NCBI GenBank assembly: GCA_025685495.1
Contig: JAJNMT010000270.1
Span: forward strand, 1,550,001 to 1,614,000
Direction: 5' to 3'
Length of the DNA: 64,000 nucleotides
Origin: Huntiella abstrusa
Lineage: Eukaryota; Ascomycota; Sordariomycetes; Microascales; Ceratocystidaceae
Shown: positions 44,398-56,804 of the stretch, piece after piece
How positions within the stretch are numbered: position 1 is the stretch's first letter
How the letters are laid out: each line of letters begins with the position of its first letter
The notes under the pieces: model-generated
The model's database searches: none
Seen by the model: the letters and a program-made list of their open reading frames with translations, nothing else
Told to the model about the DNA's origin: nothing
Made by a program: the position numbers and the translations under genes

Positions 44398-47364
44398 TTT
44401 GTGTATAGATGGGAACACAATAAGGGAGGGCTTGGCCCGGTAGATGGAAGTGACAACCAGTAAGTGATGAAGTTATATACGTAGTCAAGTTTTATCAAGT
44501 GTATATCAGACGGGCCAAAATCGAATGTGCAACAACAGACAGGTAAAGCCAAGACGGAAGCGGTCCTTGCACCAAACGGACTTGACAGAAAACAGAACAA
44601 AGTCTTGTCTTGTCAAAGCAGCACAACACACACAAGCAAGGGGTGTAGAATAGGCAGTAAGAAAAACAAACAAGCAAAAAACAAGATCAACCGTCGCAAC
44701 TAGCATCGAGCATCGAGACTTGGGATTCACCGGTGCTAAATAGCAGTGAGCGGACTGACGGGAAAGAAGTAGGATTCTGAGGGCGTGCAAAACGGAGTGG
44801 AGATGGGGGGGGGGGCGTGTTGATAACAAGTTGGCTGGACGGCGGGCGGTGCGCTGGATGCATTGCATCTGATATGTGAGAATGCTGGGGGACTGAACTG
44901 GGGGAATCAAGTGGCCTGTCTGGTTGGCTTTTCTGACTGGGCTGGTGCTGGTTGGTTGGCTGGATTTAGTTGGTGGGCTGGTTTGTATGTAAGGTGGGCG
45001 GGAGGCACAGAAAATTGGAGGGAGCAGGATTTCAGATGGATGGCATGGGATTGATGAGGTGCTGCGTTTTTCCTACAATTGTATGTACATACAGAACCGG
45101 GATGGAAATCCCATCTTGTCATGGTAGTAATGGTGATAATTAGATGGGGTGCTTGAAATGCTATGTAGCAAGTGATATAGCCCCCAAAAAATCTGGGTTT
45201 ATCAAGTTACAATGTCGAAAACGGACCGTCTAGACCGGCCACTTTGCCACATTCGGACAGGTCGGAAAGTCACTTTGTAAGGAAGCAACTAAGGCACGGA
45301 AATGTAGAAGTAAGCTGATGGGCCAGTCAATGAGGGTATCGTAGTGAGTTAAGCGCCGGAATAGATGGGCGCGTATGGTGGATACAGGGGTGTAGTAGTT
45401 CTAGGCTTACTATTGGTTAACTTGGATTGCATGGTACATAGAAATATAGCAAGGAAACACACGATTTGTATGGATACAGATACATATGTATGTAGGCACG
45501 AGTCGGTACTTGCGGCTGCAGGTCGTGCGTGGAGAAAGCAATGACGTTCTGTACAGAACAAGTAGAGGAAGAAAGAAATCAAAAGAGGCCTCACATACTT
45601 GCAGATAATCTACATACATACATGCACATGTACATACAAATCATCATGCATCTTCAAAGGAAAGTGAAAGAGAAAAAAACCACTTAACTCCCTCCCGTCT
45701 TCATCCGTGAATTCCAGGCAGGGTAATTCCTAGTCATCTCCCCGTGATATTTGACAGACTACATGCTTCAAACTGATTGGACTAAAAAATCAACCAGCAT
45801 GAAAAATCACAAGAGGGGCTCATATTAACAAGAGCTGTATATATCAAGATTCTCAAGTTCTATTGGATATCGTCAATGAGGGGTTTTATAAGGTGGTTTG
45901 ACGAATAATGGCGTATTTACCGGGCGTTTGATGGAGGGGAACATCGGAATTTGATTTGTATCTTGTTGTTAGTTTGGACGGATATATGAATGCATGTCTA
46001 TATAGCGGGGTTGAATAAGCGAGTCACTTTTTGTATGGGTGGTCTTGCTAACATGGTAAGTGGCTTGTCCCTTCAATTTTCAAAGTCCTCGTGTATGATG
46101 ATACAAAAGACGGTGAGCTAAAAAAACCAAGGTCTGTTCAACAAGAAAACAGAACAGGGCTAGACTGATACGTTTTTTAGGTGACCGTCCATGTCTAGTC
46201 TGTCTGTACAATGACCTGCCTTGCATACCATTCTGTCGTTGTGCGTGTACATATGTACAGGTAGTCTTTCTTTTCTTAGAACATGCAAATATACGCCCCT
46301 CCCTAGACCTTCTAAACCCCCAGTCGGACACCTCTCAAATCCTCCAATCCGTCAACTATCCAAAGGGCCTTACAGACGGCTATCGAGCGAGTCACGGGCA
46401 AGTAAACGGCTATTCTGTACAGATGGATAGACTAGCAAGACAGAAAATAGATTCATGGCAAAGTCAGTGACATCACCGTCCATCTATCGGTGTAGTTCGG
46501 GCCTCAAATGATGCGGCGTAGAATTTTGAAATCGATGAAGTCATTTTGTCACGAGACATTGGTTTTTTTTTGGTGTCTTTCGGATAGCCTTTTTTTGTTT
46601 CTGTTGCCTCGTCTATTACTTTTGTGCACTTGTGTTTCGGTCCATGTGTGTATGTACCTGTGTCCCTGATGGGCCATCTGGTTTCTATCACCCACGTTGA
46701 GTTGTGCGCCCATCCTAGATGGGTTTTACAGATGACGACGAATTAAGTGACGAGAGTTCCTGACTGGCTGATTACTCTTGGCTGAGTGACAAGTTTTACC
46801 AGCTGGGTTAACTTGACAACCGATGCTATGTCGACCCACTCGCTAATAAACTTCACTATCAGCTTAACTAAAGCCACCTGTTCATGCCAACCAACCAACA
46901 GTTAACTCCGCCAGTTCGTTTATCCCTCTTGGTATCCCTCCAAATCTAACAGCATCACCCGGCCGTGACTCTGCGCCCATCACACTTTCTCATAACCGTT
47001 CTTTTGTTTCGACTCGCCACCTTCTTCGAATATACCTACGCATGCGTATGTATTCTTCCATTGTCCTTTTGTTTCGGGCGCAACCGACTTACAAGCGAGT
47101 TAGTTCCATCCCTGCCTCGCCTTGTTCATAATCTTGTGAACCAACCACTTTGTTCTTTCCCAGTCCGGCGGTCGTAGTGGTGATTCTTCAACGACACAAC
47201 CAACGTCTTTTGTTTCGCTATAGTCTACGCCATGGAAATGTTCTGAAAAACGCCAAATAGCCAACCACCAGATTTCAAGGTCTGGTTCCGCCACGTTGAA
47301 CGGGAAGGGACACACGGGGAGATGCAGGTTTGTTGGTGGTGGTGGTGGATGTGATCACGACAGA

Positions 47365-47390
47365 TACATACATACATACATATGTACATA
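47365..47390. repeat. (TACA)n microsatellite with TACATATGTA palindrome
   Basis: Three to four TACA units running into TACATATGTACATA. Confidence 0.85.
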
Positions 47391-47937
47391 GGACAGGGAC
47401 GGGCAGCGGGCAGCGGGCAGATGGCGGGGTGGTGTGCATACAGATTGTATGTGCATACCATACCGAATACATAAGGTGGATAGTGGCATGCAGATGGCGT
47501 GCAGATGAACATGGTAAACATGGCAAAAATATGGAATAGATGGGCTGGGTAATGTGGTTGGGCTGGTCTAGGTGAGGCAGCTTGAGACGGCCTTTTGAGA
47601 TGACCCCGTGGCGAGGCTTATAGCCATCTTGTCACGGCCATAGTATCCGGTACTCAGTCGTCAGCCATGAAGTGTATCCAGAATCATGATACCAACGTTT
47701 TGTCTCACCCACCTAAAGCACTAGATATGCTTCCCCACATTCACCTCATGTCTTGGGCTGTAAAGGTGTCTATCACCACGCCCATGCCATGATATATCCC
47801 CCACCAGATTCCAAGACATCACGAAGAAAAAAAAGACTATACCACAAGACAAAAGGAATACCCCCCGTCCCCGTCCCCGAGACACGACAGCCTGAGGAAG
47901 GAAAGACATCTGCTGTTCGATCGACCCCGAGACACCC

Positions 47938-47964
47938 ACGCAAGTCACGCAAGTTACGCAAGTT
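47938..47964. repeat. Three tandem ACGCAAGTY 9-mers
   Basis: Units ACGCAAGTC, ACGCAAGTT and ACGCAAGTT in direct succession. Confidence 0.85.
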
Positions 47965-48028
47965 ACGGTGTTATGTATGTATGTATCTGCCGTACCGGTT
48001 TTAACGGGACACTTTACGGTCTGACGGG

Positions 48029-48054
48029 TGTATGTATGTATGTACATATGTACA
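48029..48054. repeat. (TATG)n microsatellite with TACATATGTA palindrome
   Basis: Three TATG units running into TACATATGTACA. Confidence 0.85.
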
Positions 48055-50920
48055 GAGTAACTGACTTGATGACAGGTTGAAGAAGGAATTTTCGGTGTGC
48101 CGATACGAGATGTTCTTTGTACTTGGATGTATACGTATACTGTAGGGTTCCGTCATGGCAGGTTAAAGGGAGAAAATGATGGTGGGGAAATATTGACTAC
48201 ATGTGGTTAAACTCGTGGGTGGGTAAGGGAACGAACGAGACAATGAAGGCTGAAGGCTTCCCGACACGAAGCCTTAACGAACATTCAGTCAAACGTGGTA
48301 TATCCTAGTGACTGATTTGTACATACAATCGAGATGATCAAGTCGATCTCCCACAAAGTTCCATTCCACCCGTCATAAACTCCAACCTTCTAGATCTCGC
48401 TTCCAGCCTCTTCAAAACACGGCATTTGTCAAGAAAAAAGGGCTCTTCTATTTCCTTCTCTTCCCTTTCCCAGAGTCCTTCTCTCCTGATTATACCCATA
48501 GATACATACCTACATACAACATAGACACTGTACTCCTGTACAAACCCGCATCCGTGGCGTCAATGGCGTCCGCACAACCCCATGGATCCGGCGGCGCCGA
48601 GGCGGCAGCCGTGGATATCCGTAAGGGCCTTTTGAACGGCTATCTGCATTTATTGTGGATAGAGAGAAAGAGGCGGGGGGTTGGTGTTTTACCGTATACT
48701 TTGTTAGACCTGATATACCATATATCAAGTTAGGGTTTAAGTGGGAATTGAGTAACTTTGTGTCTTTGGTTTTGTTTCGAAGGCGGCGACGCCACATGGG
48801 GTCGGTTTTTTTTTTCTTTGCTTCCTTGTTTTTTTGAGGTTGTGGCGTGGGGTGGGTTGGATCTTTGAGAAGATGGCTTTTTTGTGTCTATGATTCGTAG
48901 ATTTGTCTGTTCGTGTGAGTGACTCCATGTTGAATACCACGCTGGCTCGACCGGAAAGAGGACACGGTCGATCCGCCGAGGGATTTTTTCTCTATCCTTT
49001 TGTCGATGAAGCTAAAGAGACTAGGGCTCGTCCATTGTGAGCTGAACAAAAGGAATCCCAATATATGCCTTGGCTAGAAACCTGCATGTGTCAAGAGGTA
49101 AGGGTCTATATACAATATTGTCATTCAAGGTTTAGTTAGTGTAGTCTGATAAGTCCTAGTTGACCGTGTATACCATCCTAGTTCTTGATTTGCAGTGGTT
49201 CGTTTGGTGCCCAGTAAGAAGTTAGAAAGACAGGAAGGGACATGGGAATCGGCGGACTACGGGTCGCTGTGATTCCGCGGCGATCTGTGCGGCGGAGGGG
49301 TGTGAGTTAGTTGTGGAGAGTAAGTTACTAGGGTCTCGGGCTGGCAGGCGAGCGAGATAGCGATGATGATGACGATGTCCGTGTGCTTCGTTATGGTGGG
49401 GTGGAGAGAGAGACGGAGAAAAAAATATACGGTCAACATAGGAAAGAGAGTCAAGAGATTAAGAGCAAATAAAAAACAAGTTAGATAGAGTGATCGACCG
49501 GCGGGATATCGGGGCGATGAACATGCATCATGGAGTGAAGAAATGGCGGACGGACGGACTGATGGATTCACAAACTGGGCATAATGAAATCATTTGCCGA
49601 CGTCATGAAGGTTCATGCGATGGAGCTGAGACTGCGGGGGTCAAATTTTTGATGAGTACTTGGTGGAGACGATCATATGATTTATGTGACGAAGTAAATG
49701 GGATTTAGATTGGGGCTGACTATTCTTGTGATGATGATTACAATGGACGAGGACGGCTGACTGACTAGCTTGACGGGGTCTAGGACGTGACGAGTTTGTT
49801 GTTTTTGTTGGATGGCTGGTAGTTTTTGGTTGTTGGTTCTTGTTATGTCTGTCTATAGAGAAGTCGTCTCACAAAACGAGGCAAGTTAAGCGAGCCATGT
49901 GTTGTCCAATCCATCAAGATGTATTCTACGTCCTTAAGCAGGTGTATTTCTCATAATATGCATGTCACTAGACCTGTTCACATACAATGTTCATCATCCT
50001 ATCAATCCTAAATACTGAAAAAAGCCCATCTCGCTTCTCTTTCGGCCATGAGCAACCATTTTGGAAGTTCAACCAGTCCGAATGCGCAAAGCGTGGAAGG
50101 AAGGACTCTTACAGGGGAGGGGTACAAGCTCCAGGTAATAGGGCGGTGAGGCATAACAGGAATTGAGGCATACCAACGAGGATTATAGATGAAATGTGTT
50201 CATGTCAATGATATCATGACGACATGATATTTGAAGGGATGAAGCCATTGAATGAGGTCTTGATTACTTGACTTGTCGTTGGTCGTCGTTGGTTGATTCT
50301 GTTATGAACGACCATGAACCCTGGTGCCGAACGGCTCGTCATAGGGATATCCCAGTACAAAGAAGAAGAATCTGCAATAACGACACACACGGCCATGCCC
50401 GTCGCGGGAAGGAAAGGGAAGACAAGGCAAGGCATTCTATGTATACGATCTAGGATTCTTCAAGCACGTATGTATATATGTATGTACATATACTTGAACA
50501 AACAAAAAGTCACCGAAATACAAGCTGATCAAAACAACATCACCAACTTCCACATCCATTTCCACAGAACAAGCTCCGTCGAGGAAAAAAAATCCCTCAA
50601 GGCCCAAATTGGAAATGCCAACCTATCCAAATCAAGAAACTCCACTCGAAAAGGGCCGTGACGACGACAACGACAACGAACAACGAGCATAGAAAACCCC
50701 CATTCACTGATTTGCAGGTTCTCTCGCTTGTATTGTGGCGTCATGGAGGGAGTTAGTTGCTTTTTTCGAAGTCTAGTCTTTTTCCTGGTTCGGGGGGTTT
50801 TCTAAAAGAATAGAGGTTCATTGTTCGGGTTTGCTTCTTCCTTTTCCTAGTTACTGTATGTACAATGTACTATGTGATGGGTGGGTGGAGACTCGGACAT
50901 GTGATGTGATTGATGTGACT

Positions 50921-50931
50921 GGATTCGAACC
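50921..50931 (-). promoter_or_regulatory. Orphan Pol III B-box sequence
   Basis: The minus strand reads GGTTCGAATCC, an exact B box. The flanks (CCCC before, AGTCAC after) do not pair into a T-arm or acceptor stem, so it is not an intact tRNA. It lies 140 bp beyond the 3' end of tRNA-His on the same strand. Confidence 0.3.
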
Positions 50932-51000
50932 GGGGAAGGACGGACTACAGTGTTTAAGACAGAATTGGCAGACAAGGAGGGGTGTATGGTCATTGTACAA

Positions 51001-51022
51001 TACATACATACATACATATGTA
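51001..51022. repeat. (TACA)n microsatellite with TACATATGTA palindrome
   Basis: Four TACA-type units ending in TACATATGTA, 30 bases from the tRNA-His terminator. Confidence 0.85.
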
Positions 51023-51051
51023 GAGATGGTTGTTCAACAAAAACGAACGAC

Positions 51052-51056
51052 AAAAA
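51052..51056 (-). terminator. Pol III terminator of tRNA-His
   Basis: Five T's on the minus strand about 14 bases past the tRNA 3' end. Confidence 0.65.
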
Positions 51057-51069
51057 GATGGGTTTAGTG

Positions 51070-51171
51070 TGCCATAACCATGAATCGAACATGGATCACC
51101 ACGGATTCTCGTGAGTAGTAGGATGGTCCTAAAGCCACAACGTGATATTCTAACCATTAAACTATTATGGC
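51070..51171 (-). tRNA. tRNA-His(GTG) with 30-nt intron
   Basis: Acceptor GCCATAA/TTATGGC with A73, D-stem GTTT/GAAT, anticodon stem TCACG/CGTGG, T-arm CCATG-TTCGATT-CATGG. The anticodon GTG maps to 51136-51138. Thirty extra bases after base 37 (51105-51134) are an inferred intron. G-1 is not encoded, as expected for eukaryotic tRNA-His. Confidence 0.88.
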
Positions 51172-53835
51172 TTCTGATGTTTTTCAACCCCGCTCCAACG
51201 ACTTAAGAAGATGGCATATTGATCATTCTAACGTGCGTACGCATGTCTGTACACACACAGAACAATGCACTATATCTGCGGATAGCATTTTATACTTTGT
51301 ACAAACATATAACAGACATATGTATGCACACATCGTAAGCCGTGCTTTGTTCAAGTTTGATCCGTGACATCCCTGTTTTGCCCGATGGGCCGAATCCCTG
51401 TGACTGGGGGCACGGCTTCCTTCCCTAGTGGAAAAGTACGATGGTTACTTGTTACTTGACCGTCTTTTTTGGTCGTTTTTGCTTGTTACTTGATGGTGTT
51501 GGTTGGTTGGGACTTCGGTTCCCCGGAAGTCTGTCCGTTCGCCTTTCGTAAAGATAGGAAAGAGAGAATCGATAGAGGGAAAAAAAGCAATGGGCAGGTC
51601 ATCCCGTCAAACTTCATCCGTGCAGGTTCCCGCCCGCTGTCGAACAAACGAACGAGTGAACCAAACAAGTTACATAGATATTTACTTGCATGCATTTCTT
51701 ACGTCTGACTGACTGTCTGACTGTCTGACTGACTGACTGACTGACTGATTAGACTTCTCTTATAGATGTTCAGTTCTATTATATATCCCATACTTGTAAG
51801 CGTCGCATCTAGCTTAGAACAAATATATACTCATTGGTACCTACATATATCCGACTTCCCCGTTAATCCTCAATCCACTCTTGTTAACGAGAAAGAACAT
51901 CCACCAATCAAATTCAAAAACACACCTTCTTCGCGCTCACACACAAACGCCGTGACCTCTTCCCTTGTCCTAAAATTCACCCAATCAAATAATAAGCGCC
52001 AACAATCTCTCAAAAGAAGGATTCCCAATACACCGAGTCTTGTAGGCAGTAAGGGTTATTTAACCACCCAACCCTACCGTTTAAAGTATACTACCTGTAC
52101 AAAGACAATTGTTTCTCTTGAGCCAGGAACATTGACAAGACATTGTTAACTTAAGACAACAAGGGAGTTGGCCATGTGGTCAGGGACTGTGTAGCGGGGT
52201 TAAACATGGTGGTTTACTTTTGTGTTTTTTCTTGTAAAAGGTTGTTGTTTTGTGTGGCAGTAGTAAACCTTTCTGACTGACCATGATAACCAACCAATTT
52301 GTTCTTTCTTTGTTCACCGGATTCTATGTGTCCATACCAATGTTTAAAATAGAAACCGGTCTACTGACTAAGCTTGCTCAACAAGTCCAAGTCCAGCCCG
52401 TTCACACTACCATTCCGAATCCCCCGGCCGCCCTAATCTGCATGGTCCAGCCCCAAGTACCGTGACTTGTTTTCCCACCAGATCCTCACTATTTACTAGG
52501 TATCCCTACTTCTGCAAGCGCCCAACCCCTCCTCCGAGTCATCCCATTCAATCCACTTGTGTGCAGCTGCTTTCTCTATACCTGCAGACTCTACAATAGT
52601 CTGCACATGTGGGTATCTAGCAACAAACCAACCCACCCAATGTTCTAAAAAAAGAAACAGGTCGGCTTGTCAGCGACCTTTTTACCCATAGGCTCTTGTC
52701 TACACGCGCTGCTTATAAGGAGCTCTCCGGCCGTTCTTGACCACCGCTGGTTAAGTCTACTATTCACTTCAAACTTACAATCCCCGGCGGATACCTATTA
52801 TCACCAAGACTACAACTCCGCGCCGTCGCCGTTTCTTTTCTATCTAGATCTTTTCTTGTTACTTACTTGGAGTTCCCTCTTCCTTGTCCATCTTATACTC
52901 AGCTATCAAATCTTCTTCCCATTGCCGTGATAATCTGTTTCATAAAACAGACGGAAACATCCCCGCACGGCCATCGTCATCAGCTGCCTCTCTCTTTCTC
53001 TCTCTGTCTCTCTATATACCCATCTTCATAGAAAAGAAACATCAACACACAAGCCAACGTTCACCCAAAAAGAACCCACCCACCGCAAGCAGGCTCTTGC
53101 GTCTTCTAATCGTTAGCTTGTCTCGACGTCAACCCCCGCGGAACCAGTCTTTCCTTCTTTCCCCTCAAAACCTCGCAACGTAGATCGTCTCGAGTTATTC
53201 CCCATATTATTCACTTCTATTCTATCACCAGCCAGTCATTCACCAACCTGCAAGCCAGTTTGGTTACCTCACTGCTCCCCTAATCTCAACCCGGATAATT
53301 TCCCACCAACCAATTGTTTCCTAAGTAAGTTTCTTTTTGTCTTATGCCCACTCTCGCGTCACTTACTTCCTACTTTCCCCCGCCCCGCCTTCTTGATTTT
53401 CTCTCCTCTTCCTTTTGCTCTGTGTGTCTTTTTTTTCCCTTCTCTTCTTGTCTGCCTTGTTGCCAGTCCGGGAATCACATCCTTTCTTGATGCACGCCCT
53501 CGCTATCACACAGTGAATTTATTTACACCTTTCACTGTCTGCATAATAGCCCCTGTCATGAAGGATCGTGGGGTTACACGCACACCTATGGGATATATTC
53601 CCTGTATCACATAATATACACACCCCATGTAATCCGTCCAATCCCACTACGACATGGCACCTTGTTCACGCCCCGACATTACACCCCCCATTTTACCGTT
53701 CCCGACTGGCCCGTTTGCTAACATGCATTACAGTTATAACTTGTTTAGACAACATACACCCCCCCGATCCTCTCTCGTTTAAAGAGAAGGCTCTACTTGA
53801 AAAAAAAAAGATTTGATTTCGGAGAGAACATACAA
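51172..53835. other. Intergenic region and pyrimidine-rich leader of the Pro1-like gene
   Basis: About 2.7 kb with no supported protein gene. From about 52600 the plus strand becomes strongly C/T-rich and contains several short upstream frames (for example 52667-52930, 52884-53183 and 53393-53614), consistent with a long 5' leader of the regulator starting at 53836. Confidence 0.55.
51704..51748. repeat. (CTGA)n/(CTGT)n microsatellite
   Basis: About eleven tetranucleotide units of CTGA interrupted by CTGT. Confidence 0.9.
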
Positions 53836-56199
53836 ATGGCGACGATACCCCGCAACCTGCACGGCTACCACCATCATCACACACTTCATCACCATCATCA
53901 CCATTCTCTGCCGCGCGCCCAAGACACCATGCGGGAAGTTTCTCCACACGCCATCGACCAACGCGGGTCTCCGTCTTCATCACCAACTATGACTTCATCC
54001 ATAATCATGTCAAAGAACGTGACCAGTCCAGGCAAACCTGTCAAGTCCACAAAGACCAAGCAACAAACACACCGTCGCTCAAGAACAGGTAAGCTTTCTT
54101 ACATTCTTATATGCTTACACAAACACATCAACTGACTCTTTCCAGGCTGCTACACATGTCGTCTCCGCCGTAAGAAATGCGACGAAGGCACTCCTTCGTG
54201 TACAGCTTGCAAACATCTCGGTCTCTCATGCGCCTACAAGCGTCCATCATGGTGGTCAAGTCAAGATGCCAGACAAAAGATGAAGGATGAAATCAAGGTA
54301 TCCATCAAGCGCACCAAAACCTCAGAGAAGTCAGCCCGCCATGCGCTCTCTCAACCACCAGTTTCTCTCACCATGGCTCTTCCTCACTCTATCATCTCTC
54401 CACCCCCACCACACATGTCTTACGACCCATCAATGGCGGCGCACTACGTCGGCACAAGTCCACCAATGTTAGATCCATCAGTTCCCGGATCAGCAGCCTT
54501 CTCAGACCCTTCGGATGATGGGAGCTTGAGAAGTGGTTCTATTGATGAGACGGCGGGTATGTTGGGTTTCGTTCCAGCAGGAGGTTTTGCCAGTCCAGAT
54601 ATGGGTGGCTTCGCGCCAGGCACTTTTTGCACACCAGAGATGTTCCTTGGTCACACTGCCGCTGGCTTCTCACCATATGAGATTGATGTCAAGACTGAGA
54701 GACAAATGTTTGTCAACGATGTTCCTACCATGCGGGAATCAACCGTTTCCACTTTCTCCGCTTTTGGTGTTCCACATAACTTTGACTGGTACGGTCCATC
54801 ATCAACAGAGACCCTACCAGAATCCTTCACCGAAGCTCTCGGCGAGAAAGACATGTCTTGCAACGTCTTTGAATACCACCCTGAACTCAACACTTCTTCA
54901 TTAATTCTTCCCCCCACCACCACCACAGTCACCTCGGTTGATGTTCAAGTCGAGCTTGAAGAGAACGACCAGGTCTTATTAGACCACTTCATCCAGGCCG
55001 TCCTCCCAACCATCTTCCCTGTCCTAGATGCCTCCGACTCCACCTCCCCCGCCACAGACCGCATCCTTCCTGCCCTCCAAAGTAACAAGTGCTACCTGCA
55101 CTGCTGCCTGGCTATTGCCGCTCAACATCTTAAAGCTACCCAGGGACCTAACCAAGAACTCGAGGATGCGTTAACCCGCCACAGATGTAACACTGTTTCC
55201 ATGCTTTGCCAGGCTTTGACAGCCGATGAGGACCACGAGGAGATCCTCGATGTCACTCTCGCTCTCATCTTTTTCCAGTCGGTTGTCGGCACCGTCGAGT
55301 CTTCCCTCCAGGATATCCCATGGCATCAACACGTCCAAGCGGCCTTATCCGTCGCTCAAAAACTTGGTCTTCCAGAGCCGGTCTCTGAAGACCCCGTGGA
55401 CGAGAAAGATGCTTCTCCCGCCCAACCAACTCCCTACAACTCGACTCTTCTCTCCTGGATCGACATTCTCGGCGCCACCATGAACGGTGTTGCTCCCCTC
55501 TTCGCTCACACCTACCGTGAGCGCCACACCTCCAAGACTTCCTCATCACTGGGTCTTCGTGCTCTTATGGGCTGCGATGACCACGTGATGTACTTGATTT
55601 CCGAAATCGCTTGCTTGGAGGGTCTCCGTGCTGGTGGCATGGGTGATATTCCCCTGTGCAACCACGTTGCCGCTCTCGGTGCACAAATCACTGCTACTGA
55701 GACTTTGCAGACCCCCGCTATGGCTTCTTCCCCATATACCCCTGCCAACACTCTCAACACAACCCAGCTGACCGCCAACATCACCGTGGCTTTCCGTCTG
55801 GCGGCTAGAATCTACCTGTGCTCTTTGGTTCCCGGGTTCTCCCCCGCACAGTCATCGTGCATCACCTTGGTAGACAAGCTCACTTCCACTCTCCACTTCA
55901 TCCCACCCGGCTACGACCGCGCCCTCGCCTGGGTATACCTGGTCGCCGGGTCCGTCGCTCTCCCCGGCTCTTCATTCCGCGATACCTTCCACGAGAGACT
56001 CGCCAACATGGGCCACGGCGCTACCCTCGGAGCCCTCGGACAAGTCGAGATGGTCCTCAGTGAACTGTGGACTCAAATGGAGAGTCAACTGGCTGCCCAC
56101 GGAGCTGCGCAGGCAGCGGCCGGAACTAATGAGTTGCCGGGGTATATCCACTGGCGGACGGTAATGCAGGCGAAGGGGTGGGATTTACTTGTGATGTAA
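53836..56199 (+). CDS. Zn2Cys6 regulator of the Pro1/ADV-1/NosA-RosA family
   Basis: Two exons, 53836..54088 and 54146..56199, coding 768 aa. The 57-nt intron (GTAAGC to TTCCAG) lies just before the zinc cluster and joins RRSRT to GCYTCRLRRKKC. The N-terminus is His-rich (two runs within residues 11-23). The zinc cluster is Cys 86, 89, 96, 103, 106, 113, followed by LSCAYKRPSWWSSQDARQKM and then DEIKVSIKRTKTSEKSARHA; the RPxWW-x-IK-x-IKRTK continuation is characteristic of PRO1 (Sordaria), ADV-1 (Neurospora) and NosA/RosA (Aspergillus), which control fruiting-body development and hyphal fusion. The C-terminal part (about 370-768) fits the fungal transcription factor domain 2 (DHFIQAVLPTIFPVLDASD, LHCCLAIAAQHLKATQGPNQ, DVTLALIFFQSVVG). 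Start in good context (AAATGG). Family assignment is from remembered motifs, not an alignment. Confidence 0.8.
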
Positions 56200-56804
56200 G
56201 GTGTTTCCTTGCTTGGGCGGGCGTTTTGATACCCGGTGTTTGGCGTTTCTTGTTTTTTATGACGTCACGAATAATGTGGTTTCATGTCTTGTCTGTTTTT
56301 ACAGAACTTTGTGTTTTTAGTCTTAGTTACCTCCACTAGTTTCCATGGCACCTTATCAGGTGTCTTAATGAAGCATTTTGCACGCACCAATCACGTTCAT
56401 AAAACAAGGTTATTCATCGGGACCCATGCCTCTTCATGCATATAGTGTATAATAGCTCCACACAGTGAGGAATCCGACGATGTGAAAAAAAGGCCTCTGG
56501 CAAGATTGATTGGCTATTAAAACCCCCGTCCAAAAGACCATCGTGACTCTTCCCCTCCTCAGAATTCCATCGCCCACGTTTGTCCGACAAAACTGACATC
56601 TGAGAACCAAAAAAAGTGCTAGTCTCCATGGATATCTCCGTTACCTTCCTACCCACACACCCATAAGTCTCACCAGAACAATTGGCTGTCAAATTTAGCT
56701 CGCTTTAGTCTCGGCCCGCTAGTATAGTCATAAGACCCTCTGTGGGGCTTTAGGGTGGGATACCCTAGGTGGAACTTGATGCAAAAAGGAAGAAAAAAAC
56801 ATGA
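56200..56804. other. Intergenic region
   Basis: About 600 bp of 3' flank between the Pro1-like gene and tRNA-Tyr. No gene is seen. Confidence 0.6.
56793..56799 (-). terminator. Pol III terminator of tRNA-Tyr
   Basis: Seven T's on the minus strand begin five bases past the tRNA 3' end. Confidence 0.75.

Larger units (their letters stand above)
44398..51069. other. 6.7-kb gene-poor region rich in TACA/TATG microsatellites
   Basis: No protein gene is supported. The first several hundred bases are leader and promoter of the SAM-PH gene. The rest carries five copies of the palindrome TACATATGTA (45481, 46248, 47377, 48043, 51013), mostly inside longer (TACA)n or (TATG)n runs, a GGGCAGC repeat near 47400, and an orphan B box at 50921. 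Short frames on both strands are low-complexity translations of these repeats. Confidence 0.6.

Noticed and set aside
50033..50060. CTCGCTTCTCTTTCGGCC, resembling the start of U2 snRNA
   Set aside because: The following U2 sequence (branch-site recognition region) is absent.
50900..50990. Possible tRNA gene near tRNA-His
   Set aside because: The T-loop sequence is perfect, but the T-stem and acceptor cannot pair and no anticodon arm is found.
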